Source: Entonaema liquescens (taxonomy: Eukaryota; Ascomycota; Sordariomycetes; Xylariales; Xylariaceae). From it: a stretch of 64,000 nucleotides of DNA. A program made the translations under genes and the position numbers. Below are positions 35,925 through 47,994 of the stretch, in pieces (the stretch's first letter is position 1; each line of letters opens with the position of its first letter). Where the stretch lies: assembly GCA_902805475.1 (NCBI GenBank), contig CADCSX010000006.1, positions 2,542,001 through 2,606,000 of the forward strand. Direction: 5' to 3'. Below the pieces are notes generated by a model that was given only the letters and a program-made list of their open reading frames with translations, was not told the DNA's origin and ran no database searches.

Positions 35925-36615
35925 GAGCGTGTATGCGAAGGGGAATAATGGAGGATAGGAATGGGAAAGTTGGAGTTCTTATGATATGTAACGATTACTT
36001 GGAAATGAACTAAGTCACTGGTCGGAATTAGGAATGACGGGAATGTGATGATGTAGGCGTAAGGTTTAGCTGTAACGAAAGGACAACAGATAATGTACGA
36101 TATATCAAAAGATGATAATTAGTTCTTATGCAATCCATGATCAAGCCGTTATTGTATTCTTGCTAACTATAGTAACTATCTATCGGTATTGTAGTCTCCT
36201 AATCATCAAGCGGAATCTGTCCCCTCTTGTTAAACCATGTAAAACGTTATATAAGGTTGTATATATATTACTTAACGTACTTTATGCTACGGTACAACGT
36301 CCGCCCCGGATCGAATTGATACCATCATATCTTCGGTCCCGGATCATCGCTCATAATGATATCCCGTGTCTTAGTTCTCTACCTGCAGCAAGCTCTCAAT
36401 AATAGAATAAATAGGTAGGAATGTATAGGATCTCGACGATACAGTCTCTGATTATGCTAATGTAGCCGAGGTATTTTCTGCTTGCTAGACTAGGGCGATA
36501 GCCTGAATCCGCTGGTGTCGAAAGGGTAACGGGATCTACAACCAAAAAAGGAACTACTAGAGCACAAAGATACTCCACTTGGCGTAGTGGAGTATGAAAA
36601 AAGTGCAAAAGTAAA
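35925..36615. other. Intergenic
   Basis: 3' flank of the repeat-protein gene. The end of the tRNA gene lies at 36616; a T-rich stretch on the tRNA strand (plus-strand AAAAAAG at about 36597-36603) is a plausible polymerase III stop. Confidence 0.45.
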
Positions 36616-36698
36616 TGCATGAACGGGGAGTCGAACCCCGAGCTCAACCTTGCATTGGAAGATGGAAGGGTTGAATGTTACCGCTACACCATTCATGC
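36616..36698 (-). tRNA. tRNA-Gly(UCC): tRNA-Gly (anticodon UCC) with 12-nt intron
   Basis: On the minus strand the 83-base gene folds as a cloverleaf. The acceptor stem is GCATGAA paired with TTCATGC plus discriminator A. The D-arm is in TGGTGTAGCGGTAACA (box A), and the anticodon stem is CAACC/GGTTG. The T-arm CGGGG/CCCCG carries GTTCGACTC (box B). The anticodon loop is 19 rather than 7 nt. Removing 12 nt after position 37 leaves CTTCCAA, with anticodon TCC. The intron position is the standard one for nuclear tRNAs. Confidence 0.92.
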
Positions 36699-37543
36699 TT
36701 ATGCTTATAATGAGACTCTAATATTGCGCATTATATTGCAAAGCCCTAAGACGGCTAACCTACCCATCAGGAGACAACAATCCCAAGGTCGGCCTCTAGT
36801 ATTCAGTTACAATAGCATTGGCATTTCGCAATTCATTATTTACATTATTCATTCATGGCCATCAGTAGATATTTGCTAGGAAACCGTTCATAGAAGCACC
36901 ATAACGCATGGGATAAAAGAGCTGTGTGAATGTTGATGCAGGCCTACGTATATCAAAATGCACATGTCTCGGTCCCTAGAAAACAAAGTAGTTGTTTCCT
37001 TCGCATTTACTCGAATCATAAAGGCGATTTAGGCATCGCCATAAATAATACAATATAGTTGTTAGTATTGACGTGTAAGCCCCGGTGCGGTGCAGTGGTC
37101 TCGAAAGGGGAGAGCTCAGCAGGCTTTTTCCAATGCCAGTGACTGTCACTCAAGTGCAATACGCTTCTTTAAACAACAAACAACATAATAATTCCCACTT
37201 GGTGTTTTCCTGACGTTGCAGAAACCAAGTAGTGCCCTAGAGAGCTAGTGGTATCGACATTGGGGCAGACATTTGTAAATTCCAGTCGTCAAGGGCGACA
37301 TCGTGAGGACCACTGCGGTTCAGTAAACACACCTCAGGCCCATTCCACTTCCTGCAAGACCTTGTTTTCCTCTTTCATTCAAACATCACCCAAAGTCCAT
37401 CAAATAACGATGTTGTGAACGAACATCCACTTTCATACTCATAGGCCTCCCCCAACTCATATCATCTGCCACTTATTTATTCTGTTTCCACACACCTGCA
37501 TAACAAAAAAAGCCAGGACCTCCTCGTTCGACAATACCAACCC
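36699..37543. other. Intergenic
   Basis: tRNA upstream flank and promoter of the next gene, with a CT/CA-rich stretch before 37544. No gene is seen. Confidence 0.5.
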
Positions 37544-38325
37544 ATGGACGATGCCATGCAGCTCGATATGGCAGTCTACCAGGAGCTTCTTCGATGGAGC
37601 TGGGGGCGTCCGTCGAATTCCTACAATCTAACCCACGACGGCAAGGAATCCGTCCCTCCGGAGCTACTCAACGCACATTGCTCAAAGCTTTATATCGAGT
37701 TCTTGTCCGAGTTGGAGCCGCAAGAGATGGAGGCATCCAGCTCAGAGAAAATGGCTCTCACTCACTCCGTTCTCAAGGTCGACTTCGTGACACCCGTTGA
37801 CGATTACCAGGGCGCCCGAATCACTATGGACTTGAATGTATCAGGACGAGGCCCGGTGGGCGGTATCCTGTTCATGAAGAATCAGACGTACTCTGGAGCG
37901 ACAACGTCGTCTCTGCGCACCTTCTCCTTCCGTATGAATGGACCTGCGAAACTTGGCCAGATCATCGAGACCCTCACCAGCCAAGGCCTACAGCACTTCC
38001 AGTTTGGGGTCGATATCAACGGCGAGTTCTGCGGTTGTCGTGACTTTGTGTAAGCTCAACTTTCTACGACGCCACTAATATCGATGCTAACGTAATTCTT
38101 CCCAGCACCCAAGCCTTCTACCAGCTACATAAGCGTGGTTATGTTGATTCCCAGGTTGAACACATCCACCCAGAAGAACCCTTCATGCCTAATGGTCTAA
38201 CGGCTTATAACATTCTGGCAATGGGCTTTAACCGCCAGGGTATGAATTTTGAACGCCCGGTCGACAAAGGCAAATTCTCACAGTACACTCGAGTGATCGA
38301 ACCCTCTATGAAATACCGTGACTAA
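37544..38325 (+). CDS. Uncharacterised fungal protein, DUF7770-like
   Basis: Exons 37544-38049 and 38106-38325 give 241 residues. The 56-base intron has donor GTAAGC and acceptor TTCCCAG and joins CGCRDFV to TQAFYQLHKRGYV. Features include a beta-rich middle (ITMDLNVSGRGPVGGILFMKNQTYS), then FGVDINGEFCGCRDFVTQAF near residues 155-174, where GCR precedes the conserved aromatic region. This resembles the small fungal DUF7770 proteins, which share a Gly-Cys-Arg element late in the domain; the match is by eye. There is no signal peptide or TM, so it is probably soluble. No function is known, and the surrounding genes give no hint. Confidence 0.75.
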
Positions 38326-40254
38326 AGTCTTAACGAAGGTTGACTGAAGTTATGTTGTCCCCCCTTTTTCCCCTTTTTTATCGACAGGGAGGTTTCTTTC
38401 TGGTTGCTTTTAACGGAGTCTCAACGATACCCAGGATTGTTAATTAAGATGCGTGAATATGGAAAAGGGAAATACCCGCACAGATGGAAATTGCTTTGAG
38501 CCATAGATTAATGCGAAAGTTCGTCGGAAGGGTGGTTGAGGATGGACTCAAGAAATCATGGTAGTCTGCGGACTACACTTACAATCCTCATCTCCATTAC
38601 GCAGATGTTAGGACTATGAATCACGGATATAAGGTTTTAACGGAACTTAATTCTTATCGTGCTGTTGCATTCTTTATGAACGAATCAAAGGAGAGAGACT
38701 TGCTTACTTTTTTCTCATGTAGCCACCATTTGGCATCGCTTTCATTTGCAGGTTTTGTTTGAAATGTAGTATAAGCAAGGCTTTATACTGGCATAACCCT
38801 CGAGGTAATAATGATGATTATGCTTACTTCATACTTGGCAAGACAGTGAGAATTTAATTGCATCCAAAACTGCTACATAAAGGTTCTCCTATTCATCAAG
38901 AGATGAGTTTTCAGCCACTGCTGACTGGCTTTTCGAGAATGATACGCTATTAGAATTAAAGCCAGTTTGCATTATAGAGGCGTTCTGGTTTTGTTTCGTA
39001 TGGGGCACTAACTACATGAATTTGTTCCTGACGACTGACTATATTTAGTTCGGCTACGTCAGGAGGGTGGTACTACAGACCTAGCCCCTGGACATTACAT
39101 TACATAAATAGACTAATACTAATAAGAACAAGGTCGACCTATTATGGATTTCTGTACCTCGAAAGAGGTATGTATACATGATTGTTAGTCCAAATTATAT
39201 AAAGGCAGTCCAACGTTGCTACAACACATTGTTTCGGCTTTTATGATAGTTATTACCGTCGCAATCCCATTGTTCTCTTTTTTCCTTCCGCATGAAGAAG
39301 CATGGCCGCACGGCATTACATACCTTGAATTAGTCAAGTACCAACATTGTGAAGCTCACGCTAAGATCAGCAGATCTACGGTGGAATTTCTTTATGTACG
39401 AGAATGGAGCTATCTCCCCGTAGGGTTCAATCGCATTCGCCTGGGGCTGGTCTGCCATATCAGGGATCAACCCCCCCATGTTCAAGTTCTGCCTTACGCC
39501 GCTAATTTAACCCTGGTTTTGGGGGGGGCTGAATTGTTAGTTAGTTAGTAGGGACTTTAGTGACTTGACTTTTCTTTGTAGCGGACTAGAGGGCGCAGTA
39601 AGCGGTCAGGCAACACTACTTTTTCGAACTGAATGCTTTGATTCGCTAGAGCCCGACAGTTAGCACTGATTTTCTCGTCGTGTCCGTGCTCTCGAGTCCT
39701 ACCAAGAGGGGATGTTGTACTGTTTTACTATCAGCCAACAATCTTGGCTGATGATGTACAGTGTATTATGACATAGAAACAACGCCAGATTGAATTAGGC
39801 TTATGGCGCTTGTTGGCGAGACTTTACCACATATAGCTACCTAGATGCACGACTCATTCAGCCGCAGTCTACAAGACTTTGGTTGTGGATCTGATGTAAG
39901 TGAGTGTGAGTGTGTGTGTGTGTGTGTGTGATGGGCGTTTCGTCAGGAGATGAATCCTTCATTACCTGGGTATTGTTGTCCAGGGTTCCTTTCGATAGTC
40001 CATCTCTGTAGCGTGTTGCCTATTTATTAGTCTGGAGTAGCTTCGCTAAACATTTTCGAAGATTTTGGGTCCTTTTTCTTATTTTTCGTATAATAATTCC
40101 TCGTACTCTCTCCTGCTTAGTCGATCTCTGGTAGTATTCGATTACCCATTCTTGTAATCGGCGTCAGACAAAAGCAGACAAAGAAGACAATTGGCTTGAT
40201 CTTGTTCCTATTTAAACTCTCGTACGAATTGTTCCGTTTGCGAATCCCACGAAG
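38326..40254. other. Long intergenic region
   Basis: Nearly 2 kb without a supported gene. An ORF at 39216-39548 starts with a hydrophobic run but has no splice extension and degrades into low-complexity sequence; I do not call it. The last 150 bases are the promoter of the PLAC8 gene. Confidence 0.5.
39911..39930. repeat. Dinucleotide microsatellite (TG)10
   Basis: Ten perfect TG units, preceded by interrupted GAGTGTGAG. Confidence 0.95.
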
Positions 40255-41001
40255 ATGGACCACCAAGAGAAATACGTTCACGCTGGACCTCAGTATCCTC
40301 AAGGCAGCGATCCTCAATACCAATTGCAGCCTCAAATGCAGCCTCAACAGCAAGCTCCCACGCCCGTGGGAGCGTACGCGCATCCTCACACCCACCCTCA
40401 TGCGCCCCAGCAGCCGCCGCAAACGATTCCTCGAGAAGCTTACGGCCAACAAGGTGGTGAATGGCAATCGAGTCTATGCGATTGTTCGCCATGCTCTAGC
40501 TGCATGTTAGCCTGGTGTCTACCATGTCTTTGTAAGTGTCTTGATTTCGACGATATATCGCACGATAGATATCGATTACCTGGCTAACGGTATTTTTTTT
40601 TCTCTCGTAGTACTCGGTCAGACATCCGAGCGGATTCGGGACCCCTCGATGCAGACGGCCGACATGATGAACAGCGATTGCATGATTCACGGTCTTATCA
40701 CCTGCTTCACTGGCTGCGGATGGATGTATGTTTTCCCTCATGGTTCCTTTAGGTTGATTCCAGCGCTGACCTTCGTCACAGCTACTCTATGCTTAAGCGA
40801 ACCGAGATCCGTGAACGCTACAACATCGAGGGAAGCGGATGCGGCGATTGCTGTATATCGTACTGGTGCCCGTGCTGCGCTCTAATCCAACAGGACAACG
40901 AAGTCAAGGTCCGCCAGAGCAACGCGACACCGATCGCTCAAGCCTACCAGTCTCCTCCAGGCATGCAAATGCCAGCTCCTGCTTACACGCCGCAGCACTA
41001 A
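40255..41001 (+). CDS. PLAC8 (Cys-rich) family protein
   Basis: Exons 40255-40531, 40611-40725 and 40782-41001 give 203 residues. A His/Gln/Pro-rich N-terminus (about 65 residues, with HPHTHPHAPQQPPQ) is followed by the PLAC8 domain: SSLCDCSPCSSCMLAWCLPC, then LLGQTSERI, GLITCFTGCGWIYSML, and the C-terminal GCGDCCISYWCPCCALIQQD. Cys-rich hydrophobic segments of this type lie in or on membranes. Plant relatives (PCR/FW2.2) affect metal efflux and cell number, and fungal members lack a settled role. Both introns (79 and 56 bases) have consensus ends, and the protein reads without interruption. It is short for the family only in its tail, which ends in a Pro/Gln/Met stretch. Confidence 0.92.
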
Positions 41002-41613
41002 GCGCTCGACGCGAACACTTGATCTCTTAATTCGGAGTTACCGATCTTCCATAATGATTTCTGGTGATGATTGTAAAATTAGTCAAGGGCGGTTGGAACT
41101 TGCCTCGACCTAAGTTGGACATAGTTATGAATTTTTAGGTTGTGGGCGAAGATACGCGTTGAATTTTATGATAACACATGCTATTGAAATACGCGGATGG
41201 AAGGGAATGTGTTTGGCTGAGGTATACCCAGGATGAATCAGAACGGAAAAAGCATTAAAGATATTAGTCTAGAACGAGCTTACAGGCGAAATGTTACTTT
41301 ATTTGAATATAGAAACCATATAAATGGAGCTTCACTTCAATCCTAGGTCAATTGCGAATATTAATCACGTAGACAATGAACTTTCGACGTCGGCTGGTTT
41401 TAACCATCGTAAGATATGGCATTTGTTTGGTTTCAAATATAATTGCACTTTGGCATCCAAGTCAATAACATCGACTTGCACCAAATGAATCTCGAATTAT
41501 TATTAACCAAGAGTATCTATATCTATTTTCACAAGATGTCTATTATAAACTGCATAATCACAATTAGATTCATTCGTGTTATCCGTAGCCCGCGATGGCA
41601 TCAGCCCAGAACT
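41002..41613. other. Intergenic, convergent 3' flanks
   Basis: AT-rich; no gene recognised. Confidence 0.5.
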
Positions 41614-43157
41614 TTACCTGGCCTGTGCCGAAGTATAACTTATTGTCCCTCCAGGCCGAGTTTCCCATCTTAAGGCTTCGTAAATATTACAGTCTTGGAT
41701 CTTGTAACCAGGAATAACCTCGTCTATGAGCGGGGCCTCTAAGTGAGCGACGAACTGCGCTTTCTCTCCCTCTGTAAAGTCAATCCAGCTTTCGCCCTCC
41801 GCATTCCCACGCGATATTTTAGACATACCCGAATGCGCTGGACCGGTACCTATGGTACCGCGCCAACGAGTATAGTACCTTGTATATCCCTCAGGAACCG
41901 CCGGTATATCTGACCGCGCACGTTTGAAGCTGGTGATTTGAGAGCTTCCATCGATTCTACCCTGTTCCGCATTTTCGTCCTGCCCCCTCTTTCTCTTTGA
42001 CCCGAGCTGAGATCCGCTCGAACTCGCGTCAGTACTGTCGATTTCTAGGACTTCCACTCTGCGTAGCGGTTCGACTAAGCGAATATAGCTTTGGAGGTCA
42101 TCGTCGCTTTGCGCAATGATCATTACACCTTCAGCTGCAGGCATGAAGTTGAAAGTCGCCTCGAATACGTTGTTCAAGATAGTCCTTCTGATCTCCACCC
42201 AACCGCTGCCAGATTCACGTTGAACTCCTAAAAGGGTTGCGTTCACTATGTAGGAGCCTACAAGCCCGCGGTTGCGTACGACGTTTGCCACATATTCTCG
42301 ATGAGGTTGCAAGCGCGACGCTGCCGCCTTCTCGAGCTTTTCTCATGCGCGAGGATACTATGCTGCTTTTTCAATTCGCGGCGCACGGCAGCGTTTTCTT
42401 TCGCCAAAGCTGCATACTCCTTGCATACCTGCTTGACCTCTTTCTTATCCCATCCAACCCAGAGCATCTTTTGAAAATCATTACCTACTTTTTGACAGTA
42501 TAGCCCTTTAACTTCCGCCATTGCCGCCATCACGACGTCAAAGTTGATCCCGCGGAAGGGCATGGGGTTTGGGAGCGTATCCGGCTCAGCGTAGTAAGTT
42601 TCAAGGAACATACTAACGTCAAAATTCAACTTCTCCTCCAAGGTAGCCAGACTATCAAAGTCTGCTTGTCGGCGACCGGAAAAGCATGATTCCTTGTAGG
42701 CCGAGCATTGTGCTTCCCAGTCCGCCTTCATTTGATCAAACTGGCCCGGATTAAATGCCTTGTACTGTCTCTTGATATCGCCAAACTATAATCTTTTAGT
42801 TGGCGACGCTGATACATTAACTTACACCAATATGTAAGCATGTGAACGTACATCAGGTTTGAGAGATTCATTACGAAGGATTTGCCGCAACTCATCCTTC
42901 GGACAAGCGTCAATAGGCCCTAGCATCATTCCATAGTGTCGGATCTGAGCCTCGAGCCATGGTTTCGTCGCTACACGTAATGACTCTGTACTCCATTCGC
43001 GGAGTTGGTCTTCATTGAAACCTTCGGGCTCGAAGAGGAGCCGTTTGATTTCCGCAGGCTCCGCACGAGGTATGCCCTTTACGGTGAGCCTACCATTGTA
43101 TTTGAAGCCTTGGCCAAATACCGGCTGTGGTTTGGGGGCCAAAGGCTCGTATTCCAT
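41614..43157 (-). CDS. Uncharacterised fungal protein with SAP-like N-terminus, apparent frameshift
   Basis: Exons 42852-43157 and 41614-42785 give about 492 residues if one base is missing in the T-run at 42338-42341 (A-run on the coding strand). The upstream frame reads KKQHSILAHEK and then turns into an Arg-rich tail with a stop at 42258. The downstream frame resumes KLEKAAASRLQPHREYVA and stays open. The N-terminal 100 residues look helical, with two LR-type elements (EPAEIKRLLFEP, PKDELRQILRNE) reminiscent of SAP DNA-binding helices. A coiled coil lies around residues 240-290. A basic KRKRG precedes a Ser-rich linker, and the C-terminal end resembles a small beta domain. Nuclear function is possible, but no family is recognised. 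The C-terminal AG|GTAAAG could hide another intron. Confidence 0.65.
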
Positions 43158-43741
43158 CCTCGATAGGCTATGAGGTTGTATTATAGATATCGAGTAAGCG
43201 AATAATTCTAACTTAGTTGGTATGTCTTATAAGTACCAGGTAGTTACCTATACAATATAAGTAGTACTTAAAGATTCGCACATATGCATCGATAGCGGAG
43301 TGAAAGTCGACACCTGATGATCTTGATGATGGAGGTTAAAATTCCATTAAAACTGTTGTGATTGTGGATTGTAGATTGTATGTAGGTACCTAGATTAAGA
43401 GTTTCCGTACCTGAGCAACTGCTGTGTTACTCGACAGTCCGGTCGCTTGGAGACTCCGTCCCCTGTCCAGGGGTACGTACCTAAGAAGGGAAATAAAATA
43501 TGCGGGGCTGGTACCTACCTAGGAAGTGGGATGTATTCCCGTCATGGAAGTGGCTTAGTAAGAATTAGGTACCTTGATACTTCAACAATCGACCCTTTGA
43601 CCCTTTGCCCCTTTGCCCCTTAACTGTTCACATATATGGAAGAATATGAGTGGTAATACATAATATATTACATCAAAGCAGGCCGCCATAAAATATAAAA
43701 TATATCAGGATCACATTTACACTTCTAAAGAAAGCAACTCG
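43158..43741. other. Intergenic
   Basis: Promoter of the preceding minus-strand gene and 3' flank of the F-box gene. It contains three near-tandem CCCTTTG(A/C)C units at about 43591-43620. No gene is seen. Confidence 0.5.
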
Positions 43742-45386
43742 TTAATCATTCGTATCACCTACTTCACCCAGCCATTTTCTTTTCCAGATCCAGAAGTATC
43801 CGATGGCGCGCGATGCCGACGTCTGAGGCTCAGGTATATAGCAACCACCACAGATACCCAGTGGCGTAACTATACCCCGCCACTCGATTGTGATCGTTGA
43901 ATATTGCAGCCGTAAGCAGACGGTACATGCCGCAGGAGACGCGTCTACTTTGCCCCGTAGAGAAAATGGCCCGATGTCATCTACCCCATCGGATGCCTCA
44001 AGCGTGTACGAATCACCATCCGTACTGGTCTTGCGGAAACATAGTATAATAGGTGGCCCAACCCGGGCTCCAGCCAGTAGGCTGTATACGAACGTCCCGC
44101 ACCATTCTTCCTCGTCTATATTCTTTGCCAGGTCACGCACTCGTGTGGTATACCATGACCACCACCCCTCACCTGCGAAGGGGTAGAAGTAGCGGCCTTT
44201 TTTCCCTCGAATGGAGATCAGATTAGGTGTAGGAAGTGGGAATCGTGCCCGTAAAGATGAAGATCCTGACCATGTACCATGACCGGTATCTTCCTTGTCG
44301 TCGTCAAAGTACCAAGAACCAACGAATTCAACGTTTCTTGGATTTGGGAGTTCTGTTGGAAAATCAGTATTCTTGGAAAATGACCTGGCTTTCAGCAGAC
44401 GCAAGATACTAAGCCACTCACCTGTTGATGTATAGAAAATGTTCCGCGCAACAAGTTCTATTAGAAGAAGTGTATGCGTCTGTCTACCTATCCATGAATT
44501 TTGAAATTTGTCGTATCCTTGATCTATTGTATTGCCGTCGTATATTTTCTTTAAGATATTGAGGTAACTATTCGTAACCGGAAGCTCCATAGGCAAAAGA
44601 TGCGCCCTAGCCTGACACCATTTTTCCAGCTTGCTCAGAACCAAGCAGAAAGCGAACTGCAAAGGATTCTCACCGCCGATGCACTGATCGATCCTGATAA
44701 TTTTCAGGTCTCGTGACATAGAAAAGAGACTTGGACACAAGTTGTCGAGTACAGCAGCGACATCAGGGTTACAGGCTGTCGTATCTGCACAGAGCAGTCA
44801 GCGAAGCTATCCCAAAGAGGAAGTAGGGCCAAAACGAATATATCATACTCACATCCCCATATAGGTAGCGTAGAAAGGAAAGCGACAACTCCTTGTATGA
44901 ATGCTTTCGTGTCCTCACTGAGTTGCGGTGGCTTTCTCATAGTCAGCGTAAGGTTCCCGCGAACCTTTACACTTGATGCTATTGGCTCTGCTAATCTTTC
45001 CAAATCTACCAATGCATTTGGAAGCCGGGCTACTGCTATAGCAAGACAGAGCCACGCCATCCTTGGGCCTTCATTGCGTTGGCAAGGCTTATTGGGACCA
45101 TCGATATAACTATCCATAAAACGCACCAGCGCAGTCTTATCCCCGAAGGTGGCCGAGGTTAGTTCGGGCAGCTAATATCACGGAATTAGTTTTGGACCTG
45201 AGGATCATTGGGTTAACTACGATGAAATAATACATGAAGTTGGAAAGACATTCGGAAGACCGCAGCATTGTCACACGCTCTATTGAGAAACCGACACGTC
45301 TGGCCGATTGATAGAATATCTAGTGCATTGCATCTTCCAGCAATGAGCTGGAGTAATTCGATAGGCAAATCTGTGATGGCAGACAT
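43742..45386 (-). CDS. F-box protein
   Basis: Exons 45234-45386, 44853-45171, 44422-44784 and 43742-44352 give 481 residues. The N-terminus carries an F-box: ITDLPIELLQLIAGRCNALD, then SIGQTCRFLNRACDNAAVFR. F-box proteins bind Skp1 and bring substrates to SCF ubiquitin ligases. The remaining 420 residues show no LRR or WD repeats. They contain FVGSWYFDDDKE and a second half rich in beta strands (FYPFAGEGWWSWYTTR), as in many orphan fungal F-box proteins with a C-terminal ligand domain of unknown target. Introns 1 and 2 have GTATTA and GTGAGT donors. The third (44353-44421, 69 bases, donor GTGAGT, branch TACTGAT, acceptor CAACAG) contains no stop and keeps frame, so it could be retained. No breaks are seen. 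Confidence 0.85.
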
Positions 45387-46121
45387 CGCAAGTCTATAAG
45401 AACTTCGACACGAAGATGAACGCTGGATACCGAAGATTCATCAACGGGGGACATAAGAGTATATAAGAAGAGGGGTTAAAACTAAGGGATGAAGTCCAGA
45501 AGCTATCTAGCTAAAAATATATTCGATAGCTCAGCTGGGATTGTAGGCATCCAGCTTAAATATATGATTCGCTCAGTAACATCGCGTCTTCATTCTGCCC
45601 CGCTGTAAAGCTCGAAGTCGCATGGATGTAACCCAAGCATCTCTACAGATGCAATGCGTCGTGAAACCATAAAGCATGCAAAAACATGCAGTGATCAATA
45701 TAGCAACTCTACCTATGTATTTAGGGTTATTCCTCATGCACTTCTGCAGTTACATATCGAAGCCATCAAAGGCTTAATCCTCAGTACGCTGGGTTGTAAT
45801 AACAGGCGTGAGTATTGTAGGTATTACATCAAGAGACAAGCTGACTAGGTATTCCCTGTAATCGAATGGTCTCATGATGAAATTGAATTAGCGGGTCTGC
45901 TCAGGCACCGCTCAGGTAAATTTGTACACTTCGCCATTCTCATGATACAAGGTTCGAACCTCTGTTTCTTCGCCATAAACAAATTCAATACCTACAATAT
46001 TTTAATAACTATACTTATCTCTTCTTCTCAATATACTACTTATCGTCTCATTCACCTAATCATCCACGTGAAGAAAATAGTTACCGTTGCATCACATCTT
46101 ACTTTCGCTTTTTCCCTAAGA
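45387..46121. other. Divergent promoter region between two F-box genes
   Basis: Holds the upstream regions of both F-box genes. A long in-frame extension of the right-hand gene (from about 45942) is open but lacks a conserved look and is taken as leader. No other gene is seen. Confidence 0.5.
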
Positions 46122-46955
46122 ATGGCCATCCTAATGAGCCTACCTAATGAGATCCTCATCTCAATTCTCGACGCCCTTGCCAATGTCGACCTTCAGTCAC
46201 TCATCCTGTTACAGCTTATGAACCGCCGGTTTTGTGCGCTTGTGAAGGATATCTTATACGACGTTCAGAGGATCTCGAGTAGTAACGACGGGGATGGTAT
46301 TGAGGGAACGCAAATAAATTCTCTTTGGAAAACTAAATTCGAAGGTCTATTCGATACGGCAGATTGCTTTACGGACGCGGAAAGGAAAAAGATGGCATAT
46401 CTAACCCTCAACGGCGACTACACGCTTCCCTTCCGCAGGCTCCCGTGGGCACAAACGGAGAGTAAGCGTGACGCGTATCTCCGGCCAGAAGCGAGTTGGC
46501 GCGAAATTAGCCTCACTTTCGGCCGAGATCCCATTACCCACTTAGATGTAGTTAAGAGTTATTCCGCTCCGGAAGGCGACGCGGTTGACTATTACCAAGT
46601 TGATCTACCATCGTCTGGTATGACAATGGGTCTCTTTTACGATGTCCTTCTATGCGACAAGGCGACGTTTGGCCATGAGACGGGGAGTTGGGAATTAATC
46701 GTCGGCCGCCGACTACGTAGTTTCGATGTTTTATTCGAATACGAATGCTTCATCCCTGATGATAAAGACCTGGTCGATATCGGCAAAGAGGCACGTCAAG
46801 CTGCAGTATTGTATGTGCGGGGTGGCCCAGTGAGCCGTAAATTTACTCCCGAAATCGTGGAGGATAGTTGGGTTGTTAACAGTCAGATGGATCGGCGGCT
46901 ACTCCCGTGGCAGGGGCCCATTCAGAACTTTATCTTTACAGGGTATTTCGACTAG
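46122..46955 (+). CDS. F-box protein, single exon
   Basis: One exon of 277 residues from the ATG at 46122 (AAGAATGGCC context). Upstream in-frame codons are hydrophobic and precede the F-box, so a start at 45942 is unlikely. The F-box is MSLPNEILISILDALANVD, then LLQLMNRRFCALVKDILYD. The rest contains EASWREISLTFGRDPITHLDV and FDVLFEYECFIPDDKDLVDI, with no named repeat. The expected role is as substrate adaptor of an SCF ubiquitin ligase, target unknown. It is divergently paired with another F-box gene to the left, about 735 bases apart. The two proteins share little outside the F-box. Confidence 0.82.
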   Translation: MAILMSLPNEILISILDALANVDLQSLILLQLMNRRFCALVKDILYDVQRISSSNDGDGIEGTQINSLWKTKFEGLFDTADCFTDAERKKMAYLTLNGDYTLPFRRLPWAQTESKRDAYLRPEASWREISLTFGRDPITHLDVVKSYSAPEGDAVDYYQVDLPSSGMTMGLFYDVLLCDKATFGHETGSWELIVGRRLRSFDVLFEYECFIPDDKDLVDIGKEARQAAVLYVRGGPVSRKFTPEIVEDSWVVNSQMDRRLLPWQGPIQNFIFTGYFD

Positions 46956-47994
46956 ATGCTTAGGGATTAGGACTATTACCGATTCACGATAATATTTATG
47001 GGGTGTAAGACGGATACTCGTTGAAATCATCCGTTCACTTACACTATATATGAACTTTTGCTCTAAATTGAATTACGTCATATTTGGAAGAAGTCCTAGA
47101 AAGTCAGTCGGTCAAGGCTGAAGTCCGTCGTCGTAAACTCCCCGACGGGATAATCCCCTAGGCTCATTTATCAGCATTGAGCGAGTTTTTTTTTTTTTTT
47201 TCTAAACAATGTAAGATCTCCGTTACACAAGACAACATTCCGACCAATAAAGTCATCCTCGTAGGACTTCATACCTCTTAATATTCGAGATATTGATTCC
47301 TAATCGTCGATATATAATCATCCAATTAGTAATAACAAGTTTTTCTTTTCTTGTCTATCGGCGAACAATTGGCAGCCCCATTTCATATTCCGGCAGTTGT
47401 GGTTGTTTAGGTAGATATGTATTCTCATCCAAAATACATAGCTCGTTTTGAGCTATAGCTACCATTCAACTACCTTTTTCTAGAAGACAATTGACATACA
47501 CGATTCAAAATACAGTGGGGTCTTGAAATCCGTGAACATCCCGGCTAGGTTCATTCACTAGGTTCACATACAACACCGATGTAGCCAATGGAATTTGTAA
47601 TGATGTAGTAACGAAGCCTATAACTATGTTACAGAAATGATGGAATAGGAAATAACAACCGACACCGCTTTACTTCCGCTGTGCTTCGGACCCGTCCAGA
47701 ACGAGTAGCACGTTTTAGTCCCGTATAAAATACTGATATACTTACTAATACAAAAAGATCCACCCCTGAAAAATAGTTCGGACCTGTTCCTGAAGTTTCT
47801 ATATACATCTAAATGTATAAATATTGGGTACCTTTCTGGGCCTAACACGTTAATAAGAGGGTCTGTCCTTCATCTACTCCAACTTCAATTACAACATTTA
47901 GACCATCAATTACAACACCTTTAATAGTCTTCTTTTCACCTGCTGCGCCTCTATTATACATCCTAAAACACCAACTTTCATCCACACGATAACC
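46956..47994. other. Intergenic
   Basis: AT-rich spacer with the poly-T tract at 47186-47201 and the promoter of the GST gene. No supported gene. Confidence 0.5.
47186..47201. repeat. Poly-T tract (16)
   Basis: Sixteen consecutive T between GCGAG and CTAAAC. Confidence 0.95.

Noticed and set aside
39216..39548. Possible small membrane protein gene of 110 codons
   Set aside because: Only the first 25 residues are hydrophobic, the remainder has no protein-like pattern, and there is no splice extension or conserved start context.
45948..45966. Palindrome GGTTCGAACC as tRNA T-arm
   Set aside because: No cloverleaf partner arms; it falls in the leader of an F-box gene.
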